A stretch of 40,441 nt of DNA from CAVPDE01 sp964580575. GTDB taxonomy: Bacteria; Desulfobacterota; DSM-4660; Desulfatiglandales; HGW-15. Position 1 is the first letter of the stretch. Every line of letters begins with the position of its first letter. Position numbers and translations under genes: made by a program. Shown here piece by piece: positions 32,849-40,439 of the stretch. The notes beneath the pieces are model-generated. The model was not told the DNA's origin. It worked only from the letters and a program-made list of their open reading frames with translations, and ran no database searches. The DNA lies in NCBI GenBank assembly GCA_964580575.1, contig CAZOLJ010000042.1:1-40441 (forward strand). Direction: 5' to 3'.

Positions 32849-33993
32849 ACGTCAAAGATTTGGAAGAACGATACGTTCTGCCGGTTTACCCGAGAAGAGA
32901 CATTGTCCTCGTCAGGGGCAAGGCGGCAAAGCTTTATGACGAGGAGGGGCGGGAGTACATCGACTGCGCCTCCAATGTCGGGGTTTCCAATATCGGGCAC
33001 GGCGATGAAAGCGTTGCCAAGGCCATCTACGAGCAGTATCTCACTCTCGGAAACTGCTATGCCATGTTTTACAACCCGGTCCGGGCGCGATTGGCGGAGA
33101 AGCTCGTCTCTCTTGCGCCCGGCCGGCTCAAAAAGGTCTTTTTCTGCAACTCCGGCGCTGAGGCTGTGGAAGGAGCGATCAAGTTTGCCCGGGCAAGCAC
33201 AGGAAAGACCGGCATCATCGCCGCCATGCGCGGGTTTCACGGCAAAACCTTCGGAGCCCTTGCCGCCACCTGGGGCACGGAGTACCAGAAGCCTTTTGAG
33301 CCTATGCTCGCAGGCATCACCCACGTCCCCTACAACAACTTCCCAAAACTCAGGGAGTCGGTGAACAAGGACACGGCCGCCGTGATCCTGGAACCTGTCC
33401 AGGGCGAAGGCGGCGTTCGAGTGGGAGACAAGGGCTTTTTCCAAGCGGTCCGAGCCCTTTGTGATTCACAGGGAATCCTTTTCATCATGGACGAAGTCCA
33501 GACCGGATTCGGGAGGACCGGAACCCTTTTCGCCTGCGAGCAGTTCGTGGAGCCGGATCTTCTCTGCGTGGCCAAGTCCCTGGCCGGCGGCATTCCCATG
33601 GGCGCCGTGCTCTGCTCTGAGGCGGTAAAGGTGCCGGTAAAAAGCCACACATCCACTTTCGGAGGCAACCCCATAGCCTGTGCCGCCGCTCTCGCCACCC
33701 TCGAGGTGATTGAGAAAGAAGGGCTCCCTGAAAAAGCAGGGTCTCTCGGCAAGTATTTTATGGAAGGGCTCAAGGCCCTGAAGACCGACAAGATCCGCGA
33801 GGTAAGAGGACTGGGCCTGATGATCGGCATCGAACTCAAGGAAAAGGCCGGTCCTTATGTGCAGGCCCTCATGGAAAAAGGCGTCATCGTGCTTTTGGCC
33901 GGCGCCAACGTGATCCGGCTTCTCCCGCCCCTCGTGATCACCAAAGAGGAGATCGACCAGGCTCTGAAAGCCCTTCAGGAAGTGCTTTCCTGA
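32845..33993 (+). CDS. lysJ: LysW-semialdehyde aminotransferase LysJ (class III, ArgD-like)
   Basis: 382 residues. Pyridoxal-phosphate motifs are NSGAEAVEGAIKFAR near residue 102, the aspartate in IMDEVQTGFGRTG (Asp216), and the Schiff-base Lys244 in AKSLAGGIPMG. THTSTFGGNP-like sequence follows at about residue 272. It transfers an amino group from glutamate to the LysW-bound semialdehyde, giving LysW-lysine or LysW-ornithine. It is the last gene of the operon; LysK, which normally frees the product, does not follow. An unlinked ArgD function is less likely given the context. Confidence 0.92.
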   Translation: MNVKDLEERYVLPVYPRRDIVLVRGKAAKLYDEEGREYIDCASNVGVSNIGHGDESVAKAIYEQYLTLGNCYAMFYNPVRARLAEKLVSLAPGRLKKVFFCNSGAEAVEGAIKFARASTGKTGIIAAMRGFHGKTFGALAATWGTEYQKPFEPMLAGITHVPYNNFPKLRESVNKDTAAVILEPVQGEGGVRVGDKGFFQAVRALCDSQGILFIMDEVQTGFGRTGTLFACEQFVEPDLLCVAKSLAGGIPMGAVLCSEAVKVPVKSHTSTFGGNPIACAAALATLEVIEKEGLPEKAGSLGKYFMEGLKALKTDKIREVRGLGLMIGIELKEKAGPYVQALMEKGVIVLLAGANVIRLLPPLVITKEEIDQALKALQEVLS

Positions 33994-34080
33994 TAAAAAG
34001 CGTTTAGCTACAGACCCACACTCACTACTATCCGATAACCTTTTGCGCAACCTCGACCCCTCCGTAGACGACACGCGCTA

Positions 34081-34109
34081 TTGACACGCTGCAAAGCCGT
34101 GCTTATTAT
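34081..34109 (+). promoter_or_regulatory. Sigma70-type promoter of the Rieske/cytochrome b operon
   Basis: TTGACA (34081-34086), a 17-bp spacer and TATTAT (34104-34109), about 50 bp before the Rieske ATG. Confidence 0.7.
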
Positions 34110-34163
34110 ACCGGACATGTAGGATTAACCGCTTACTATACGTTCTCCTAAAGCCGGTCAAAA

Positions 34164-34664
34164 ATGAATCCCACTGAAGTGTGTGCCAGGATGGGCAGCG
34201 TTACCAACCCAGGGAGACGGGCGTTTCTCAAAACCTCCTTCTTGGCAGGAACAGCGGTCGTTCTGACCGGTGTCCCTCTCCTTTCCTACGTCATCGCTCC
34301 GGCCCTCAAAAAAGGGACCGGCAAATGGATCGATTTCGGCCCTGCCGATCGTCTCAAGCCCGGTGAGATCGAGATGCTCTCCTATGAATTCATGGTCAAA
34401 GACGGATGGCTCGTGCTTCCCCAGCGAGGTTTCGTTTGGGCCAAAATGAGCGGACCAGAAAAGATCACTGTTTTCTCGTCCACCTGCACCCATCTCGCCT
34501 GCAATGTCATCTGGCGAAAAGAAAAGGAAAGGTTTGAGTGCCCTTGCCACAGCGGGTATTTCGACATCAACGGACGGCCTGTCTCGGGGCCCCCGTCCAA
34601 GCCCTTGGTCGTTCTGGATCACAAAATGGAAGAAGGCATTCTTAAGGTCTTTATGCGGACCTGA
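34164..34664 (+). CDS. Rieske iron-sulfur protein (quinol oxidoreductase subunit)
   Basis: 166 residues. The N-terminus GRRAFLKTSFLAGTAVVL is a TAT-like signal anchor, and the membrane segment (about 22-45) should tether it. The 2Fe-2S ligands are Cys108-His110 (CTHLAC) and Cys126-His129 (CPCHSG), with the disulfide pair Cys113 and Cys128. GRPVSGPPSKPL is the expected proline loop. It accepts an electron from quinol at the cytochrome b Qo site. It is the first gene of a unit with two ethylbenzene-dehydrogenase-like heme proteins and a cytochrome b. The ATG at 34191 (MGSVTNPGRR) is a possible alternative start. Confidence 0.92.
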   Translation: MNPTEVCARMGSVTNPGRRAFLKTSFLAGTAVVLTGVPLLSYVIAPALKKGTGKWIDFGPADRLKPGEIEMLSYEFMVKDGWLVLPQRGFVWAKMSGPEKITVFSSTCTHLACNVIWRKEKERFECPCHSGYFDINGRPVSGPPSKPLVVLDHKMEEGILKVFMRT

Positions 34665-34700
34665 TCCCACCTTAACCCATCATCGAAAGAGGAGATGAAC

Positions 34701-35684
34701 ATGAAAACAAAAGCTCTGATCGTATCCACCCTGTTTCTGGTTTTGATGATCGGGGGCGCGGCACTCACGGTCAATCAGACTATCGGCGCTGAAGTCAAAA
34801 CCCTCACGGCCGCAAAGGTAGCCAAGGCGCCGGCTGCGCTGGATGACCCGGCATGGAAGAAAGCAAAACCCCTTGATGTCCCTTTTGACGGCAAAGAGAA
34901 ATTTGCAGGTAAGAAGGCGAGCGTAGCCACCCAGGCGGTCTACACGGATGATGAAATCTTCTTCCTCTTTAAATGGAAAGATGCCAACAAGAGCGTGACC
35001 AAGGCGGCTTGGCAGTTTGACGGCGAGAAGTGGACCCATCTGAAAGGCGATGAGGACCGCATTTCCCTGCTTTTCGAAATCAACCGGATAAACAACTTTG
35101 CGACCAAGGGTTGTGCCGTGACATGCCACGGTCCTGCAGGCGCGGCTGCGAAGGATTTGAAGTTCGCCACGGCGACGGCGGCGGAAAAGGGTGACCTGTG
35201 GCACTGGAAAGCGGCGCGCTCCGATCCCTACCGGTCTGCCGACGACGGCTGGCTGACAAAGGCTGAGGATAAGACCGGACGCAAAGACGACACAGGCGGC
35301 GGCGGGGACACGAGAAATGAAACGACGGATAAATCCAAGCCGCGTTTCATGCAGGATCCTTCCAAGAAAGCTTCTGTCCCCGGCGTGCTCCTGGCCGAAG
35401 AATCCGTGGAGATCACGGATTATTCGAAATTCAAGGCGAACGATGTCATCACCTACCGGCTGCCCAAGAAGCCTTCCGGATCCCGCGGCGATATCAAGGC
35501 GGAGAGCCGCTATGCGGACGGAGGCTGGACCGTGATGCTTTCCCGTAAGCTCGAAACCGGAAATGACGATGATACGGCCTTCAACACGAAGAAAAAGTAC
35601 AGTTTTGCCATGGCGCTTTTTGATGATTCGTCGGATGCAGACTCCTACGACTCGGAAGCCTTGACCCTCGAATTTGGCCGCTAG
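34701..35684 (+). CDS. Exported ethylbenzene-dehydrogenase-related heme-binding protein, paralog 1
   Basis: 327 residues from the ATG at 34701; GAGGAG has proper spacing to it and not to the ATG at 34695. A signal peptide ends near IGAEV (about residue 30). The mature protein has the EB_dh-like beta fold: APAALDDPAWKKA, DDEIFFLFKWKDA, AAWQFDGEKW, a cysteine motif GCAVTCHGP near residue 137, DLWHWKAARSDPYRSADDGW and a C-terminal YSFAMALFDD. The cysteine motif is CX3CH, one residue longer than the normal c-heme CX2CH. The family is known for heme binding. I infer an electron carrier facing the periplasm that stands in for cytochrome c1. Confidence 0.82.
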   Translation: MKTKALIVSTLFLVLMIGGAALTVNQTIGAEVKTLTAAKVAKAPAALDDPAWKKAKPLDVPFDGKEKFAGKKASVATQAVYTDDEIFFLFKWKDANKSVTKAAWQFDGEKWTHLKGDEDRISLLFEINRINNFATKGCAVTCHGPAGAAAKDLKFATATAAEKGDLWHWKAARSDPYRSADDGWLTKAEDKTGRKDDTGGGGDTRNETTDKSKPRFMQDPSKKASVPGVLLAEESVEITDYSKFKANDVITYRLPKKPSGSRGDIKAESRYADGGWTVMLSRKLETGNDDDTAFNTKKKYSFAMALFDDSSDADSYDSEALTLEFGR

Positions 35685-35699
35685 ACTTCCATGCTTAAC

Positions 35700-35720
35700 G
35701 TCTCCGCAACTTGCGGAGAC
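35700..35720 (+). terminator. Perfect stem after the first heme protein gene
   Basis: GTCTCCGCAA (35700-35709) and TTGCGGAGAC (35711-35720) are exact complements around one base. In practice they form an eight-pair stem with a small loop. No T-run follows, so it may be a partial terminator or a stem that protects the upstream message. Confidence 0.5.
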
Positions 35721-35798
35721 GGTTCAGCAACAACCCCTCCTCCCCCTCTGCCCTCTCCCCTAGGAGGCTGAGTCGCAATCACTGGGGAGGGTGTTTTC

Positions 35799-35880
35799 TG
35801 TCATTTCGACCAAAGGGAGAAATCCTAGAGTCTTTGTACATGCGGAATCAAGATTTCTCGGCTCTCGCCTCGAAATGACA
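35799..35880. repeat. 82-bp palindromic repeat ending TGTCATTTCGA / TCGAAATGACA
   Basis: Terminal inverted repeats TGTCATTTCGA (35799-35809) and TCGAAATGACA (35870-35880) flank inner complementary parts GAGAAATC and GATTTCTC. It resembles a MITE-type element known as a dispersed repeat in several bacterial lineages. It lies between the two heme protein genes. Confidence 0.8.
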
Positions 35881-35924
35881 TTGCGACACACTCCTTCAAA
35901 GGAGGGAACTGAATAGGAGAGTCC

Positions 35925-36926
35925 ATGAAAACCGGAATAGTGACCGGCCTGACGCTGATCCTGGGTGCCGTCCTTTGCGTAATGTTCCTGGGACCGGGGC
36001 ACTTGGAGTCGGCCGAGCAACTGGTCGTTACCGCCAAGCATCTGCACAAGGTCCCGGCCCTACTGGAGGATCCTGTCTGGCAGCAGGTGCCGCCGGTCGA
36101 TGTCTCTGTAAGAGGCAGAGGAAGCTTTGCCGAAGAGGAAGTGATGGTGACCATGAAGGCCGCCTACACCGACGACAGCCTGCACTTTCTCTTCAAATGG
36201 AAAGACGCGACCAAAAGCGTGACCAAGGGAGCGTGGCAGTTTGACGGAGAGAAATGGACCCACTCAAAAGGCGACGAAGACAGGATTGCCCTTCTCTTTG
36301 AAATTACCCGGATCAAAGGTTTTGCCACCAAAGGGTGTACCGTAGTCTGCCACAGTCCCCCGGACTTACCCAGCAAGGAGTGGAAATTCGCCACCCAGAC
36401 CGCTGCCGAGAAAGGGGACTTATGGCATTGGAAAGCAGCCCGCTCCAATCCTTACCATTCCGCTGACGACGGATGGCTCACTGTGGCGGGCAACCCCTCG
36501 GGTTCGTACAGGACCACGGGACGAAGGGCTGATGCCGGAGACGGCGGCGACGTGTTGAATGAAACCGAAGACAAGTCCCGGCCCCTCTATATGCAGAATC
36601 CGTCCATCAGCCCTTCCACGCCGGGCTTTTTGCTCTATGAAGAGGCTGTCAAGATCCCGCAGGATGCCCTCTTCAAGACAGGCGACAGAATTCCCTATCG
36701 AATGCCAAAGAAGCCTTCCGGCTCTCGCTCTGACGTCAAGGCCTTGGGACAATACACGGACGGCGGCTGGACCGTTATGCTACACAGGAAGCTTGATACG
36801 GGGCATGAAGATGATGTCGCCTTCGATCCCAGAAAAGAGTACAGCTTTGCCATGGCCTTGTTCGACGATTCAGGCGACGATCACTCCAAGGCAACCAAAC
36901 CCATGACTCTCCGATTTGGTCGGTAG
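35925..36926 (+). CDS. Exported ethylbenzene-dehydrogenase-related heme-binding protein, paralog 2
   Basis: 333 residues, closely similar to paralog 1 along its whole length (shared FLFKWKDA, WQFDGEKWTH, GDEDRI, DLWHWKAARS, YSFAMALFDDS). The signal peptide ends near LESAE. The cysteine motif is GCTVVCHSP near residue 137, again CX3CH, so the unusual spacing is conserved between paralogs. It likely arose by duplication, with the 82-bp repeat later in the gap. AGGAG five bases before the ATG sets the start. Two copies could form a dimer or two sequential heme carriers for the cytochrome b/Rieske unit. Confidence 0.82.
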   Translation: MKTGIVTGLTLILGAVLCVMFLGPGHLESAEQLVVTAKHLHKVPALLEDPVWQQVPPVDVSVRGRGSFAEEEVMVTMKAAYTDDSLHFLFKWKDATKSVTKGAWQFDGEKWTHSKGDEDRIALLFEITRIKGFATKGCTVVCHSPPDLPSKEWKFATQTAAEKGDLWHWKAARSNPYHSADDGWLTVAGNPSGSYRTTGRRADAGDGGDVLNETEDKSRPLYMQNPSISPSTPGFLLYEEAVKIPQDALFKTGDRIPYRMPKKPSGSRSDVKALGQYTDGGWTVMLHRKLDTGHEDDVAFDPRKEYSFAMALFDDSGDDHSKATKPMTLRFGR

Positions 36927-36949
36927 CGGCTCAGTTTAGAGGAGCATGA

Positions 36950-38026
36950 ATGAAGGGCAGCCAAAATCCGCCTGAAACACTAATGGAATCCCTGGGCGTG
37001 GACCGATATGCGGCCAAACTTTGCAGCCTGCAGGTCTCCAGAGACGCCTTAACCTGGACACGCTTCTGCGGATCGCTGAGCCTGGTGCTGGTCATCCTGC
37101 TCTTCCTGAGCGGCGCTTTCATGATGTTTTACTATTCGCCCTCTCCGGGCGCCGCCTACGACAGCGTGGACTTTGCTCAGTTCTCTCTGCCTTTCGGCGA
37201 TGTGGTAAGGGGCGTGCACTTTTATTCGTGGAACCTTCTGCTCATCGTCCTGGGGCTCCACCTGGCAGGCACTTTTCTCACAGCCGCGCACAAGGCTCCT
37301 AGAGAGATGGTCTGGGTCTCGGGAGTGCTCATCTTCCTGGTCGTACCGGCCTTCATCGTCACGGGCGATTTGTTGCCCTGGGACCAGAAGGGCTACTGGA
37401 CGACCCAGGTGCGCAACAGCATCATCTCATCGGTGCCCGTGTTGGGTGATTTCGCCCTGCGCCTGCTGCAGGGAGGACCTCGCACGGGAATCGTGGCGCT
37501 TACCCGATTCTACGTTCTTCACTCGCTGTTCCTGCCCGGTCTCCTGATCTTGCTGATCGCTGTCCATTTTCATTTTCTGGCCCATCGAGGGCTGTCCGAA
37601 CCTCTTGGCGAGAGCAAGGTAGGGAGGAGCACCATGCCCTTCATCCCGGACATGATCAGCCGCTGGCTTATCCTATTCGTCGTCGTTGCCGTTGCCCTGG
37701 GTCTCACGGCATGGACCTGGCCTGCCCCGTTGGAAAGCCCGGCGGATCCCACGGACTCCGCCTACGTCCCCAAGCCGGAGTGGTGGGTTCTTTTTCTGAA
37801 TCAGCTCGTCAGTATTTTCAGGGGGCCTTTGATGGTCATCGGGACCGTTGTTGTTCCCGGGGGATTAGCCCTTTTGCTCTTGGCCTTGCCCTTCATCGAT
37901 CGCTCTCCTGAGCGCGATCCATTCCTCCGCAAGAAATCAATGGCTGTCGCGATCGCGATCGTGCTCTTCCTGGCAATACTTTCCATCATGGCCTATGTCC
38001 AGCACTTCGTGAAACCCCACCAATAA
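36950..38026 (+). CDS. Cytochrome b (b6/subunit IV fused type) of a bc-like complex
   Basis: 358 residues with about eight membrane spans. The heme ligands are His90/His104 (GVHFYSWN...GLHLAG) and His191/His206 (VLHSLF...AVHFHF). Their 13- and 14-residue separations match the b6/b families. LPWDQKGYWTTQV is the conserved loop after helix C. PEWW near residue 276 replaces the usual PEWY Qo-site motif. The C-terminal part has three to four spans like subunit IV, so both halves are fused. It oxidises quinol and passes electrons to the Rieske protein. GAGGAG precedes the ATG. No c1-type gene is present in the operon. Confidence 0.92.
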   Translation: MKGSQNPPETLMESLGVDRYAAKLCSLQVSRDALTWTRFCGSLSLVLVILLFLSGAFMMFYYSPSPGAAYDSVDFAQFSLPFGDVVRGVHFYSWNLLLIVLGLHLAGTFLTAAHKAPREMVWVSGVLIFLVVPAFIVTGDLLPWDQKGYWTTQVRNSIISSVPVLGDFALRLLQGGPRTGIVALTRFYVLHSLFLPGLLILLIAVHFHFLAHRGLSEPLGESKVGRSTMPFIPDMISRWLILFVVVAVALGLTAWTWPAPLESPADPTDSAYVPKPEWWVLFLNQLVSIFRGPLMVIGTVVVPGGLALLLLALPFIDRSPERDPFLRKKSMAVAIAIVLFLAILSIMAYVQHFVKPHQ

Positions 38027-38027
38027 A

Positions 38028-38054
38028 AAGGGCCTTCCTTTGAGGAAAGCCCTT
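38028..38054. terminator. Bidirectional rho-independent terminator
   Basis: AAGGGCCTTCC and GGAAAGCCCTT form a stem across TTTGA, between convergent genes. On the minus strand it is followed by TTTTTA, a proper T-run, so it terminates the aldo/keto reductase operon. It also lies right after the cytochrome b stop on the plus strand. Confidence 0.75.
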
Positions 38055-38084
38055 AGTTGCTGAGCGACAGCCCCAGACGGAACT

Positions 38085-39290
38085 CTATGCTATAAACTCC
38101 GCGGGAACGTCTTTCAGGCGCACCACGTCCTTGATCTTCGCTGAGACGTTGAACCCCACCGAGCACTTCACCGAGCACTGAGAGCAATCTGCGCAGGCAC
38201 GGCTCGGCAGGTTCAGCGAGAGCACAAGGTCTTGGGCAAGAGCAAGGTTTCGATAGGCATAGGTGTACATGTAGGCCCGCATCAAGTCTGGAACAGGAAG
38301 ATGATCCCGGCACTGTTTCAGGCACCGGCCGCACCCCTGACAGTAGAGCGTCTTTAGGGATGCCTCCTTCTGCAATGTTTTCTTCTCATCTTCCGTGAGG
38401 CTGGGGTTTTCCAGTACGGCCAGATCTGTTTCCAGCTCTTCAAAGGCCGTGAAACCGGGCACGATGGTGTGCACGTTCGGATCCTGCAATACCCATTTCA
38501 GAGCTGCCGCCGCACTCTGCACCGCAGGAGGTTGCCTGTTCCCTCCCCGGATCGCTTTCATTCCAACAACGCCGACGCCCGCCTGGGCGGCTCTTGCTAT
38601 CGCGCTCCGCACTTCAGGCATGTGCTTCTGCTGAAAATTGTAGGCCACCAAGACCACGTCGTAGAACTTCGAGTCCACGGCGGCGTGAAGGACTTCCGGT
38701 TCATTCATGTGCGTGGAGATCCCGGCGAATCGGATCTTTCCTTCCTTCTTTGCCTTTTCCATGGCCTTCAGGACAGGCTCATAAAACGCCGACTCCTTGT
38801 TCGAGACACCATGATGGTAAAGAATTTCCACGTGATCCACGCCCAGGCGCTTGAGACTGATGTCGAGTTTCCTGAGGAACTCGTCCGTGGTGGCGCCATC
38901 CAGATAAAGACCTGTTGATCGGTCTTTCGGGAGGCTCACCTTGGAACCGATCATAAAAGAATCTCTCGGGCGGCCCTTGATCACGCTTCCAATGGTTTCC
39001 TCGTTCCGTCCGCCCATGTAGCCGTGGGCGGTGTCCAGGAGCACCAGGCCGGAGTCCAGTGCCGCCCTGATCAGGTTGGGATTGTCCGAGTTCATGACCC
39101 CCATGTTGATCACCGGGAGCTTCAACCCTGTGTTGCCCAAGGTGCGGTAGAAGAACTTTCTCTCCTTTCCCTTTGAGTCGACACTCTTCGTCTCTTGTCC
39201 CTTGGCCTCTGATGCCAGCAAAAAGAGCCCGCCGCACCCGGCCAGGGTTGTTTTCATGAAATCCCTTCTTCCGATCAAACGGTTCGTCAT
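38085..39290 (-). CDS. TAT-exported aldo/keto reductase with C-terminal Fe-S cluster motifs
   Basis: 401 residues. N-terminal TAT signal: IGRRDFMKTTLAGCGG. The aldo/keto reductase barrel has DTAHGYMGGRNEETIG (catalytic Asp and Tyr), IGSKVSLP (Lys) and ILYHHGV (His), then GISTHMNEP and GVVGMKAIRGG. The C-terminal 60 residues carry two cysteine groups, YCQGCGRCLKQC and ACADCSQCSVKC, each able to hold a 4Fe-4S cluster. It is thus a ferredoxin-like fusion common in anaerobes. Substrate is unknown. It overlaps the upstream DUF6599-like gene by 4 bp (ATGA), so they are co-translated. Confidence 0.88.
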   Translation of the reverse strand: MTNRLIGRRDFMKTTLAGCGGLFLLASEAKGQETKSVDSKGKERKFFYRTLGNTGLKLPVINMGVMNSDNPNLIRAALDSGLVLLDTAHGYMGGRNEETIGSVIKGRPRDSFMIGSKVSLPKDRSTGLYLDGATTDEFLRKLDISLKRLGVDHVEILYHHGVSNKESAFYEPVLKAMEKAKKEGKIRFAGISTHMNEPEVLHAAVDSKFYDVVLVAYNFQQKHMPEVRSAIARAAQAGVGVVGMKAIRGGNRQPPAVQSAAAALKWVLQDPNVHTIVPGFTAFEELETDLAVLENPSLTEDEKKTLQKEASLKTLYCQGCGRCLKQCRDHLPVPDLMRAYMYTYAYRNLALAQDLVLSLNLPSRACADCSQCSVKCSVGFNVSAKIKDVVRLKDVPAEFIA

Positions 39291-40153
39291 TTTGTTTTCT
39301 GCAGCTCCTCTTCAAAAAGCCTGATGTATTTTGTCCGAAGGCTCGGATCGCCAAGATCCAGGATGCCCCATATCCTCGCCCCTCTCCAGTGAAGCTCGAC
39401 TTCTCCATGATAGGCATCTGAAAGGGTGTACTGTCCTTCTGCGACGGTTTTGTCCGCCATGCCCAGCTGCGCCAGGTATTTCTCCACAATGTCCCTGCAC
39501 TCCGCTTGATCCTTGCCTTCAATGATGAACAGCCTGAAGTTCCTCCCGGAGAAGTCGTAATCCGCGCTGAAAGCGGAATGCAGGAAAGGGTAGCCCAAGA
39601 ATTTTCTTGCAATGAACTTCTCCGAATTCTTCACTTTTCCTTCCCCTGGGAAACGCGCCAGGACAGAGGGAAAAGCCCCTTTGTCTCCCAGGTTCGCGGC
39701 AACCGCTTTTGCAAAGGTCAGGAGGATCGTCTGGTCTTCAGGCCCTGTGTCAAAGCTGGTTATTTTCACGTAGGCGTTCCCCGACAAGAAATTCAAAGCA
39801 TGATTTTCCTGGTAACCCTGGATTCCCACATCAATGAAGTTTGCTCCTGAAACACGTTCCTGGCTGTAAACCCCGAAGGCGTGAACGGGGGTTCTGTGGC
39901 GGTAAACCTCCACCGTGACGGCGGCCTTTTGGCTGTTCTGGTATTCCGCAACCTTCAGCTCCTCAAAATCGTATGCCAAGTAAAGGTCTGCGCCCCCGTC
40001 GATATACTCATAGAGTGTGTTGGGGTTAAACGCTTGAATGTCGCCCGCCTGCTTCCAACCGCTCACGGAAGGAAACTTGAAATCCGCTGCTAGCGCACAC
40101 GGGCTCCACAAAAAGAAAACGATCCCCAGAATCAAAGCGAGTGCTTTTGTCAT
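39287..40153 (-). CDS. Exported DUF6599-like protein, function unknown
   Basis: 288 residues. Signal peptide: MTKALALILGIVFFLWSPCALAADF, cleavage after about residue 22. The mature protein opens with SGWKQAGDIQAFNPNTLYEYIDGGADLYLAYDFEEL, the pattern I associate with DUF6599, then has alternating beta strands (VTVEVYRH, HAFGVYSQER, YVKITSFDTG). No catalytic motif stands out. Its operon partner is the exported Fe-S aldo/keto reductase, so both work outside the cytoplasm. The promoter at 40197 lies 44 bp upstream. Confidence 0.8.
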   Translation of the reverse strand: MTKALALILGIVFFLWSPCALAADFKFPSVSGWKQAGDIQAFNPNTLYEYIDGGADLYLAYDFEELKVAEYQNSQKAAVTVEVYRHRTPVHAFGVYSQERVSGANFIDVGIQGYQENHALNFLSGNAYVKITSFDTGPEDQTILLTFAKAVAANLGDKGAFPSVLARFPGEGKVKNSEKFIARKFLGYPFLHSAFSADYDFSGRNFRLFIIEGKDQAECRDIVEKYLAQLGMADKTVAEGQYTLSDAYHGEVELHWRGARIWGILDLGDPSLRTKYIRLFEEELQKTK

Positions 40154-40196
40154 TTTTTCTTACCTACCAGAAATCATCTTTTTCCGGATGAATCCT

Positions 40197-40226
40197 ATTA
40201 TAGTTTTGTCCTGACCCCTTTGACAA
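40197..40226 (-). promoter_or_regulatory. Promoter of the DUF6599/aldo-keto reductase operon
   Basis: On the minus strand TTGTCA (40226-40221), an 18-bp spacer and a perfect TATAAT (40202-40197), 44 bp before the ATG at 40153. Confidence 0.75.
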
Positions 40227-40253
40227 CCATAATGCATGGAGACCCTAAAACCC

Positions 40254-40282
40254 TTGCTTTCAAAAAGGCACCCTGCTAAAAT
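40254..40282 (+). promoter_or_regulatory. Candidate promoter for a short transcript at window end
   Basis: TTGCTT (40254-40259), a 17-bp spacer and TAAAAT (40277-40282). A transcript from about 40289 would reach the terminator at 40407. Confidence 0.4.
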
Positions 40283-40288
40283 CCCATA

Positions 40289-40439
40289 CCATCGAAATGT
40301 TTTACGGGGCAGCGCCTTTGGACGGAGGATGTCGAGGTGGTGGCCCGGGGCTGGGCATGGAACCTTTTTCAAAAGAGGATCGGCCATGTCTTTCAACTTC
40401 TGAAGACCCTGTTTCTCCTTTACTGAAACAGGGTTTTTT
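40289..40439 (+). ncRNA. Candidate small RNA or leader of about 150 nt
   Basis: The stretch is bounded by a promoter-like pair (40254-40282) and a strong intrinsic terminator (40407-40439). No known RNA family is recognised. A 24-codon frame at 40329-40403 starts next to GGACGGAGG and encodes MSRWWPGAGHGTFFKRGS, with two adjacent tryptophans and several phenylalanines. It stops four bases before the terminator stem, as a leader peptide might. It could be either; the gene it would control lies beyond the window. Confidence 0.3.
40407..40439 (+). terminator. Rho-independent terminator at window end
   Basis: CCCTGTTTC (40407-40415) and GAAACAGGG (40425-40433) form a perfect nine-pair stem with a nine-base loop. 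They are followed by six T residues on the plus strand. Confidence 0.85.

Larger units (their letters stand above)
35685..35924. other. Intergenic region between paralogs, with stem and palindromic repeat
   Basis: It holds the stem at 35700-35720 and the repeat at 35799-35880, plus C-rich sequence similar to other repeats in the window. Otherwise there is no gene. Confidence 0.6.

Noticed and set aside
30397..33993. Reading the reductase, kinase and aminotransferase as plain ArgC-ArgB-ArgD
   Set aside because: GCNAT in the reductase, KGYSSVYSD in the kinase, a neighbouring LysX and a LysW gene point to the carrier-protein route instead.
40160..40396. 78-codon minus-strand frame
   Set aside because: It overlaps the -35/-10 of the DUF6599 operon and the plus-strand terminator, and has no recognisable features.
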